Positions 1 through 5,312 of a stretch of DNA of 5,469 nucleotides are shown in pieces; position 1 is the first letter of the stretch; each line of letters begins with the position of its first letter. The notes below the pieces were generated by a model. The model did not search any database. It was not told where the DNA came from and was given only the letters and a program-made list of their open reading frames with translations. The DNA lies in contig CAMOXB010000064.1 in assembly GCA_946628805.1 (NCBI GenBank), positions 1 through 5,469 of the forward strand, read 5' to 3'. The DNA is from an uncultured Pseudomonadota bacterium. GTDB taxonomy: Bacteria; Pseudomonadota; Alphaproteobacteria; Rs-D84. Position numbers and translations under genes: made by a program.

Positions 1-695
1 TTTATTGTATTATTTTTATCACCCAATCCAAACCAATCGTGTGGTGTATCGCCCGGCTGTAATTCACATACAGAAAAATCAATCGAATCACGATAAATAC
101 GCGCCGGCGTTCCAGTCTTTAATCGCAATAATTCAAAACCGTTTTCACACAAGACATTTGAAATATGATTGTCGTTTTCCTGGTATTCGCCATTGTCCAT
201 TAAACGACCCGATTCAATCTTTTCATTTCCGCGTGTAACCAACCCACCCAGAAAAGTCCCAGTCGTTAATACAATCGATTTTGCGGTATATTTATCATTT
301 ATTGTTTTATTTTGTAAATCCAGTTTTTCAACCTTGTCAAAAACAACAGTAAGGTTTGGTGTTGCTTTTAATATACGCATAACCGCATTATGATAAAAGT
401 TACGATCGATTTGTGCGCGAAGGGCTTGTGTTGCCGCGCCATGCGTCGCATTAAGTGTACGCCAATGAATGCCTGCGCTATCTGCGGCATTTGGCATAAC
501 ACCACCAAAAGTCGCCATTTCGGCAACCATTTGTGATTTTCCCGGACCACCGATTGATGGATTACAAGACATCGCACCAATATCGCTTTCGCGCATTGTT
601 AATAACAAAGTCTTTGCACCACGACGTGCAGATGCAGCCGCCGCTTCCACCCCAGCGTGTCCACCACCAATAACAATCATATCATAATTTTGCAT
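1..695 (-). CDS. mnmG: MnmG (GidA) tRNA uridine-5-carboxymethylaminomethyl modification enzyme, partial (N-terminal 231 residues; 3' end outside window)
   Basis: MnmG is an FAD-dependent cytosolic enzyme. With MnmE it builds the (carboxymethyl)aminomethyl group on the wobble U34 of certain tRNAs. Seen here: the dinucleotide-binding motif GGGHAGVEAA at residues 10-19, SCNPSIGG at 43-50 with the family cysteine (C44), RAQIDR at 93-98, TGTFLGG near residue 145, and LKTGTPARI followed by IDFS near residue 200. The ATG at 695 is chosen because it leaves the usual aromatic-Asp lead-in (YDMIVIGGG); the next ATG, at codon 6, would remove it. The start lies 2 bases after the fabG stop, with only a weak purine-rich stretch (GGGACG) upstream, so coupling to fabG is likely. 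The frame is open to base 1; family members are usually a little over 600 residues, so about 60 percent is missing. Oddity: consensus KGPAVR is replaced by HGAATQ (85-90), and GKGHLVRE-like by GKSQMVAE (52-59). A divergent paralogue is possible, but the family call is secure. Confidence 0.93.
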   Translation of the reverse strand, partial: MQNYDMIVIGGGHAGVEAAAASARRGAKTLLLTMRESDIGAMSCNPSIGGPGKSQMVAEMATFGGVMPNAADSAGIHWRTLNATHGAATQALRAQIDRNFYHNAVMRILKATPNLTVVFDKVEKLDLQNKTINDKYTAKSIVLTTGTFLGGLVTRGNEKIESGRLMDNGEYQENDNHISNVLCENGFELLRLKTGTPARIYRDSIDFSVCELQPGDTPHDWFGLGDKNNTI

Positions 696-697
696 AA

Positions 698-1423
698 TTA
701 AAAACGTCCCATGCCACCGTTGATATGAATTGTTTGACCGTTGATATATGATGATTCATCACTTGCCAAAAATACGCATGCGTTTGCAATATCAATTGGT
801 TCACCAAAGCGTCCCGCCGGTATTTGTTTCAAATATGTTTCTTTTAATTCATCACTTAAAACATCAGTCATTGGTGTTTTAATAAATCCAGGCGCAATTG
901 CATTTGCAGTAATTCCACGCGAAGCAACTTCGGCGGCAATAGATTTTGTCATTGCGATAATTCCGCCCTTGGATGCGGCATAGTTTGCCTGGCCTGCACC
1001 ACCAATAACGCCGATAATCGATGCCATATTTATAATACGACCAAAACGTTGTTTCATCATTGGCATAATTACCGCACGACACATTTTAAATGTTGCACGC
1101 AAATTAGTATTCAAAACATTATCAAATTGTTCATCACTCATACGCACCATTAATGTATCGGCTGTGATACCGGCATTGTTAATTAAAACATCAATGCGAC
1201 CGGCACGTTCAATTGTGTCGGCAATTAATTTTTCCGCCGCGCCATCTGCTGATAAATCAGATTGAATTTTTATAAAAGAATCATCAAATGATGATAACTT
1301 TTCCAAATTGCGCCCTGTTACAACAACGGTTGCGCCGGCGTTTTTCATTTGATTTGCAATTGCACCACCAATACCACCAGTTGCGCCAGTAATTAAAACA
1401 ACTTTATTTGTTAAATCAAACAT
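698..1423 (-). CDS. fabG: 3-oxoacyl-[acyl-carrier-protein] reductase FabG
   Basis: FabG catalyses the NADPH-dependent reduction of 3-oxoacyl-ACP to 3-hydroxyacyl-ACP, the first reductive step of each type II fatty-acid elongation cycle, in the cytosol. The 241-residue protein is a typical short-chain dehydrogenase. It has the cofactor motif TGATGGIG at residues 12-19, NNAG at 82-85, and a full catalytic tetrad: N107, S135, Y148 and K152 (YAASK). It ends in an HINGGM segment typical of FabG. Length and residue spacing match classical FabG (the E. coli tetrad is offset by 3), so it is assigned to fatty-acid synthesis rather than to another SDR role; location directly after fabD supports this. 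The ATG follows the fabD stop by one base. A GGAG ribosome binding site sits 7 bases upstream, inside the last fabD codons. Nothing is damaged or missing. The MFDLT N-terminus resembles alphaproteobacterial FabG (from memory). Confidence 0.96.
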   Translation of the reverse strand: MFDLTNKVVLITGATGGIGGAIANQMKNAGATVVVTGRNLEKLSSFDDSFIKIQSDLSADGAAEKLIADTIERAGRIDVLINNAGITADTLMVRMSDEQFDNVLNTNLRATFKMCRAVIMPMMKQRFGRIINMASIIGVIGGAGQANYAASKGGIIAMTKSIAAEVASRGITANAIAPGFIKTPMTDVLSDELKETYLKQIPAGRFGEPIDIANACVFLASDESSYINGQTIHINGGMGRF

Positions 1424-1424
1424 C

Positions 1425-2318
1425 TTAAATCTCCAATTTATGTGCGTTAATTTTGTCAGTTGTACGTTTTGTCATACCAATTAATGCTTCGCCTGGTCCG
1501 ATTTCGGTTAAATCATCAATACCAATTTTTTCCATATTCAAAACACTTTCGCGCCAACGAACGCCATGTGTTATTTGATAAAGCAATGCATCTTTGATTT
1601 CATTAACATCCATCATAGGTTGACAAGTTTTATTTGAAATAATTGGAACAATCGGTGTCTTTATTTCAATTGAATCCAATGCGGTCTTCATAATTTCAAT
1701 CACAGGTTCCATTAAACGTGAATGCGGTGGAACAGACAATGCCAATTTCATTGCGCGACGTGCACCGGCATCTTTTGCCAATTCCATTGCACGCTCAATT
1801 CCGTCGTTTGCACCCGATATAACAATTTGCCCCGGGCAATTATCGTTTGCAATATCAACGATAGTCCCTGTTTCGGATTCGGCACGTTCACAAACACTTT
1901 TTAATACGTCATATTCCAAACCCAGTATTACCGCCATTGCACCCATGCCAGCCGGGACAGCATTTTGCATTGCATCACCACGCAGACGAACCAGTTTAAT
2001 CGCGTCCGCCAAAGATATCGCACCTGCGGCACAAAGTGCGGTGTATTCACCCAGACTGTGTCCGGCAACATAATCTGCCATTGGTAAATTTGCCGCACGA
2101 AACATTGCAATTGATGTTGCCAATATTGCCGGCTGAACATTTGCAGTTAATGTCAATGTTTCAATTGGACCGTTAAAAATAATATCGGATAATTTTTCGC
2201 CCAATACCATATCCATTTCATCAAACACAGCGCGCGCGGTAGCATTGTTTTCATATAAATCTTTGCCCATTCCGACGCTTTGTGCGCCCTGACCCGGAAA
2301 TACATAAATCGATGACAT
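1425..2318 (-). CDS. fabD: Malonyl-CoA:ACP transacylase FabD
   Basis: FabD moves the malonyl group from malonyl-CoA to acyl carrier protein, supplying the two-carbon donor for fatty-acid synthesis in the cytosol. The 297-residue product shows the N-terminal FPGQGAQ motif (7-13, oxyanion-hole Q10), the nucleophile elbow GHSLGEY (86-92, Ser88), the malonyl-carboxylate-binding Arg113 in RLRGDAMQ, and the catalytic His199 in VPPHS. A GPGEALIGM segment lies near the C-terminus. Spacing matches E. coli Ser92/Arg117/His201 with a small N-terminal offset, and length is close to the usual 300-310. The ATG at 2318 is preferred over an in-frame TTG at 2342, for three reasons: it gives the standard short N-terminus, it has AAAAGGA 5 bases upstream, and the longer form would start at the likely transcription start. 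It is first in the fabD-fabG-mnmG unit; its stop codon TAA is one base before the fabG ATG. Confidence 0.96.
   Translation of the reverse strand: MSSIYVFPGQGAQSVGMGKDLYENNATARAVFDEMDMVLGEKLSDIIFNGPIETLTLTANVQPAILATSIAMFRAANLPMADYVAGHSLGEYTALCAAGAISLADAIKLVRLRGDAMQNAVPAGMGAMAVILGLEYDVLKSVCERAESETGTIVDIANDNCPGQIVISGANDGIERAMELAKDAGARRAMKLALSVPPHSRLMEPVIEIMKTALDSIEIKTPIVPIISNKTCQPMMDVNEIKDALLYQITHGVRWRESVLNMEKIGIDDLTEIGPGEALIGMTKRTTDKINAHKLEI
1431..1434 (-). promoter_or_regulatory. Ribosome binding site of fabG inside the fabD 3' end
   Basis: GGAG on the minus strand lies 7 bases before the fabG ATG at 1423 and is formed by the Leu and Glu codons (TTG GAG) near the end of fabD (HKLEI). The fabD C-terminus is thus also a translation signal for fabG, which favours coupled translation. 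Confidence 0.75.
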
Positions 2319-2323
2319 ATGTG

Positions 2324-2330
2324 TCCTTTT
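2324..2330 (-). promoter_or_regulatory. Ribosome binding site of fabD that decides the start
   Basis: AAAAGGA lies 5 bases before the ATG at 2318. It selects that ATG over the upstream in-frame TTG at 2342. The context GGACACATATG closely matches the metG leader (GGACACGTATATG). Confidence 0.8.
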
Positions 2331-2346
2331 GTTATATATCAATAAA

Positions 2347-2374
2347 ATTATAGAAAATTAAAAGCAAAATGCAA
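2347..2374 (-). promoter_or_regulatory. Sigma70-like promoter of fabD-fabG-mnmG
   Basis: On the minus strand TTGCAT (2374-2369, -35, 3 of 6 consensus) is separated by 16 bases from a perfect TATAAT (2352-2347, -10). The predicted transcription start is near 2340, giving a leader of about 20 bases that holds the fabD ribosome binding site. It lies in the 61-base gap between queH and fabD, the only gap of that size among the protein genes here. AT-rich spacers produce such matches by chance, but position, spacing and the perfect -10 support the call. Confidence 0.6.
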
Positions 2375-2379
2375 TTTTA

Positions 2380-2916
2380 TTATTTACGTATTGAAAATTC
2401 GCAACCGCAATAATTCTGGCGATAAAATTCAGATTCACGATTGATTTCCTGGCGCAATTGTTCGTTCCATTTTATTGGCAGATATTCAATTTCACCGCAC
2501 GATTGTTGTGCAGAATTATCAACCTGGTGTTGGTCTTTGTGGCGCGATACACCAAACACCGATGCGATTGCATTATATCCGTGCTTTTTTGCGTATGCGT
2601 GCGCATAACAAAAACGATATGCGAAACATTTGCTGCATCGTGCGCCACGTTCAGGTTCGGTTTCAAGCCCACGAACATGTTCGCGCCAATCGTCGTGATT
2701 ATAATCGCCAATAACGTATTTTACACCCAATTTTTCACAGTATTTTATTTGTTCATGTAAACGTTTTTGATATTCGCTTTCTGGAAAAATATTTGGGTTA
2801 AAAAACATAACAATAAAATCGTCAATACCGTCAATTTCGCCGTTTGCCAATTGTTTAATTGCACCACACGAACATGGCGCACAACAAGACATTAAAATTA
2901 ATTTTGTTTTATTCAT
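2380..2916 (-). CDS. queH: Epoxyqueuosine reductase QueH (DUF208 family)
   Basis: QueH reduces epoxyqueuosine to queuosine at the wobble position (G34) of tRNAs with GUN anticodons, the last step of queuosine synthesis. It is the non-homologous alternative to cobalamin-dependent QueG and uses an iron-sulfur cluster plus an additional metal site. The 178-residue protein shows the family cysteine signature throughout. SCCAPCSCG (10-18) gives C11, C12, C15 and an extra C17. FFNPNIFPESEY (38-49) is the substrate-region motif. RCSKCFAYR (93-101) carries C94 and C97, SRHKDQHQ (124-131) follows, and YRQNYCGCEFS (165-175) carries C170 and C172. Length is at the short end for the family but all motifs are present. 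The ATG overlaps the stop of the upstream small ORF as ATGA (2916-2913). Only a weak AGAAGAA lies 11 bases upstream, so translation is probably coupled. It is last in the metG unit. Confidence 0.93.
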   Translation of the reverse strand: MNKTKLILMSCCAPCSCGAIKQLANGEIDGIDDFIVMFFNPNIFPESEYQKRLHEQIKYCEKLGVKYVIGDYNHDDWREHVRGLETEPERGARCSKCFAYRFCYAHAYAKKHGYNAIASVFGVSRHKDQHQVDNSAQQSCGEIEYLPIKWNEQLRQEINRESEFYRQNYCGCEFSIRK

Positions 2917-3227
2917 TTTGAATATTGTTCTTCTAATGCTTTTTTCATCAGGTTAAAAAATATTCTTGTGCGACGCGGATTAGTGTTTATGTAAAAAGTA
3001 TCAGAATAAAAAGAATTTACATGTCCTTTGCAATAACCTTTTAATATTTTTGCAAAATCAATTGCAACAAAACATTTATCTTGTTTGTGTTTTATGTGTA
3101 TACAATCTTGTTCAAATCTGCACGATGTGCACCCAAAAGACAACATTACACCGGAACTGTTACTTTTGTTTGTATGTAATTTGCATACTTTTACTGCATG
3201 ATAAGAATTTTCAAGATTATATGCCAT
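2913..3227 (-). CDS. Small Cys-rich protein of unknown function between metG and queH
   Basis: I do not recognise this 104-residue protein and assign no function. It is very likely a real gene: it starts 11 bases after the metG stop, has AAAGG 8 bases before its ATG (overlapping the metG TAA), and its stop overlaps the queH ATG as ATGA. It has six cysteines (C15, C33, C36, C42, C52, C66) and several histidines (H10, H18, H44, H47, H69). The centre reads FGCTSC, then EQDC, then KQDKC, giving C-x2-C-x5-C-x9-C, which looks like a zinc or Fe-S site. The C-terminal third is basic and probably helical (RRTRIFFNLMKKALEEQ). There is no signal peptide or membrane segment. Sitting between two tRNA enzymes, and joined to Fe-S-containing QueH, it may work with tRNA or with QueH; that is inference only. 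Confidence 0.8.
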   Translation of the reverse strand: MAYNLENSYHAVKVCKLHTNKSNSSGVMLSFGCTSCRFEQDCIHIKHKQDKCFVAIDFAKILKGYCKGHVNSFYSDTFYINTNPRRTRIFFNLMKKALEEQYSK

Positions 3228-3235
3228 ATTATTTG

Positions 3236-3240
3236 CCTTT
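3236..3240 (-). promoter_or_regulatory. Ribosome binding site of the small Cys-rich ORF
   Basis: AAAGG on the minus strand overlaps the metG stop codon (TTTTAAAGG) and stands 8 bases before the ATG at 3227. It is the main evidence that this small unrecognised ORF is translated from this start. Confidence 0.7.
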
Positions 3241-5209
3241 AAAATGTTTGGCCTGGTGTTTTATCTTGGACAATATAAAGTCCAGAATCGTCGTCAGATA
3301 CCTTTAATTCGGCACCACTGCAAAGCATACCGTGGCTTTCGATGCCTGCGACATTACGTGGTTTAATTGGTTTGCCGGTTTGTGGAATAATTGCGCCAAT
3401 TGGTGCAAAGACAACAATCATACCAACGCTAACATTTGGTGCGCCACATACGACATTATAATCCTTTGTTCCATCATTAACGGTTACAATATGTAAATCG
3501 TCGCGTGATGGATGATTTTTTACGTCTGTTATTTTTACAACGGTCAGATGTGGTGTTTCTTTCTTTGATGAATATTTTTCGGTTAATTCGGCAACGCGCG
3601 CATCATCAATTCGTTCAAATAAATTTTCGGGAATTGTGAATTCTGTGCCATCTGCAATACGTGTTTCAAATTCATTTGGCCATGATAAATCGTGTTTGTC
3701 TGCAAATATATTTTGCATTTTGTTTGCAGTATCTGGAATAAATGGTGCGGATACACGCGCATAAAAATCAATCAATTGAAAACAAGTGTTCAATACATTT
3801 TGTGCCGCATTCATATCACCATTTTTAACCAAAGTCCATGGTTCGCGTTCGGTCATATATTCATTTCCAATTGCCCATAATCCGCGCAGTGCAAATACAG
3901 ACGCGCGCAATTCACACTTTTCCAGTGCATCGGTTAATTCGCCTAATTTTTCATCAATCTTTGATTTTAATTCGTTATCTATTTCGCCAGATTTTGGAAT
4001 GATGTTTCTAAAGTTCTTATTTGATAATTTGCAAACACGTGATACAAAGTTCCCCAACATACCGTTCAAATCTTTGTTAACAATTTCCGCAAAACGATTG
4101 ATTGTAAAATCTGTGTCGTCTGTTTCAGGGGCAGATGCCAACAATGCATAACGCCATGCATCACTTGGTGCATCTTTGATTGCATCAACCAAGAATATTC
4201 CATTCCCGGTTGATTTTGATATCTTTGCGCCATTAAAGTTCATAAAATTAACGGCTTTCAATACATCAACAGTTTTCCAGTTATCGTTCATTGCCAGTTC
4301 TTGTGATGGGAAAAATACCGCATGGAACGAAACATTATCTTTACCCATAAATTGTGTGTAATGGCAATCTGGATTTTTCCACCACGATTCCCAATCTTTG
4401 TTCGCAGCTTGGGAAATTGAAACATAGCCCCATGGTGCATCAAACCATACATAGAATACTTTATCTTCGAATCCAGGTTTATTCACAGGAATTCCCCATT
4501 TCAAATCGCGTGTAATTGGGGTGTCGTGCAAACCTTCGCTTAACCATTTATTGGCAATCGCGGTTGCAGTCTTTGGCCAGCCCTGACGTGAATCAACCCA
4601 TTGTTTAAGTTTGTCTTGCATTGCGCTTAATTTGAAATAAAGGTGTTTTGTTTCGCGCATTTCAACCGGTGAATTTGGGTCTTCGGCACTGTGTGGATTA
4701 ATCAAATCCGATGGGTCTAATGAAGAACCACATTTTTCACATTCGTTTCCATATGCGTGGTCATAACCACATTTTGGACATGTTCCAATAACATATCGGT
4801 CTGCCAAGAAACGTTTTTCATTAACAGAATATGGCTGGGTCGATGTTTTTTCAATAATCATACCATTATCATCAAGGCGTTTAAATAAATCATGAATTAA
4901 TTTTTCGTGTAATTGTGTATGTGTGCGTCCAAAAACATCAAAAGACAAATTAAAATCACGAACAGATTGTGCGTGCAGCGCGCGATATTTATCAACATAT
5001 TCTTCGATTGGTAAATTTTCACGACGTGCACCAATTTCAGATGTTGTCCCATGTTCATCAGAACCGCATACAAACAAAACATCGCGGGACATTGCGCGAC
5101 AAAAACGTGCATAAACGTCCGATGGTAATAAACAACCAATCAAATGCCCAATATGCAAATTATTATTCACATATGGTAATGCCGATGTAATAAGATATTT
5201 TTTTGTCAT
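3239..5209 (-). CDS. metG: Methionyl-tRNA synthetase with C-terminal PheT/YtpR-like tRNA-binding domain
   Basis: This class I synthetase attaches methionine to elongator and initiator tRNA-Met in the cytosol, using ATP. The 656-residue protein carries the HIGH motif at 19-22, DEHGT at 51-55, and a four-Cys zinc knuckle (CPKC 144-147, CEKC 157-160), as in the E. coli/archaeal-type enzymes. RDLKWG is at 234-239, FYVWFDAPWGY is at 252-262, GKDNVSFH is at 289-296, and the KMSKS-equivalent KISKS is at 329-333. The anticodon-binding helical domain follows (about 365-530). After a linker, residues about 554-656 form an OB-fold tRNA-binding domain with VVCGAPNV (586-593), GIESHGMLCS (622-631) and a DDSGLY segment. 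This resembles the N-terminal domain of PheT and of YtpR more than the Trbp111 type usual at the end of MetG. Position 260 is Trp where DAPIGY is usual. The ATG has AAAGGA 7 bases upstream. It is the first gene of the unit with the Cys-rich ORF and queH. Confidence 0.97.
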   Translation of the reverse strand: MTKKYLITSALPYVNNNLHIGHLIGCLLPSDVYARFCRAMSRDVLFVCGSDEHGTTSEIGARRENLPIEEYVDKYRALHAQSVRDFNLSFDVFGRTHTQLHEKLIHDLFKRLDDNGMIIEKTSTQPYSVNEKRFLADRYVIGTCPKCGYDHAYGNECEKCGSSLDPSDLINPHSAEDPNSPVEMRETKHLYFKLSAMQDKLKQWVDSRQGWPKTATAIANKWLSEGLHDTPITRDLKWGIPVNKPGFEDKVFYVWFDAPWGYVSISQAANKDWESWWKNPDCHYTQFMGKDNVSFHAVFFPSQELAMNDNWKTVDVLKAVNFMNFNGAKISKSTGNGIFLVDAIKDAPSDAWRYALLASAPETDDTDFTINRFAEIVNKDLNGMLGNFVSRVCKLSNKNFRNIIPKSGEIDNELKSKIDEKLGELTDALEKCELRASVFALRGLWAIGNEYMTEREPWTLVKNGDMNAAQNVLNTCFQLIDFYARVSAPFIPDTANKMQNIFADKHDLSWPNEFETRIADGTEFTIPENLFERIDDARVAELTEKYSSKKETPHLTVVKITDVKNHPSRDDLHIVTVNDGTKDYNVVCGAPNVSVGMIVVFAPIGAIIPQTGKPIKPRNVAGIESHGMLCSGAELKVSDDDSGLYIVQDKTPGQTF

Positions 5210-5216
5210 ATACGTG

Positions 5217-5222
5217 TCCTTT
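5217..5222 (-). promoter_or_regulatory. Ribosome binding site of metG
   Basis: AAAGGA lies 7 bases before the metG ATG at 5209, inside ACAAAGGACACGTATATG. The GGACACRTAT part recurs before fabD, the other gene that begins a transcription unit in this window. Confidence 0.75.
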
Positions 5223-5239
5223 GTGTTTTATGCCTGTAT

Positions 5240-5267
5240 ATTCTAGTATATAAAAATCATAAATCAA
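5240..5267 (-). promoter_or_regulatory. Sigma70-like promoter of metG unit
   Basis: On the minus strand TTGATT (5267-5262, 4 of 6 to TTGACA) is separated by 16 bases from TAGAAT (5245-5240, 5 of 6 to TATAAT). The predicted start is near 5233, giving a leader of about 24 bases before the metG ATG. It lies just downstream of the terminator hairpin, so metG appears to have its own start and not to depend on read-through from the structured region. The spacing equals that of the fabD promoter. The AT-rich context makes a chance match possible. Confidence 0.55.
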
Positions 5268-5281
5268 ATTTTTAATAAAAC

Positions 5282-5312
5282 AAAAAAACAGGACATAAAG
5301 TCCCGTTTTTTA
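5282..5312 (-). terminator. Rho-independent terminator ending the transcript upstream of metG
   Basis: The minus strand forms a stem in which AAAAAAC-G-GGAC pairs with GTCC-T-GTTTTTT around a TTTAT loop, followed by a T run. The core GGAC/GTCC and the A/T outer arms pair perfectly, and the single non-Watson-Crick position (5304 with 5290) is a G-U wobble on the minus strand but an A-C mismatch on the plus strand. This favours minus-strand use, although the A and T tracts could also serve the other direction. It separates the structured region from the metG promoter 14 bases further on. Confidence 0.75.

Noticed and set aside
2319..2342. Eight-residue N-terminal extension of FabD from a TTG at 2342
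   Set aside because: It would start at the predicted transcription start, has no ribosome binding site, and adds residues before the standard FabD N-terminus; the ATG at 2318 has AAAAGGA at proper spacing.
2353..2382. Terminator-like A/T repeat after queH (AAAAT-TGC-ATTTT)
   Set aside because: The stem is only five A-T pairs with no G-C core, so it is too weak to call as a terminator; it also overlaps the fabD promoter.
2458..2760. Plus-strand open frame of 100 codons rich in Cys and Phe inside queH
   Set aside because: It is antisense to conserved QueH motifs, and its odd composition is a mirror of the queH codons.
3786..4151. Plus-strand open frame of 121 codons inside metG
   Set aside because: It is antisense to a fully motif-supported metG, has no recognisable family and no ribosome binding site; it reflects codon bias of the opposite strand.
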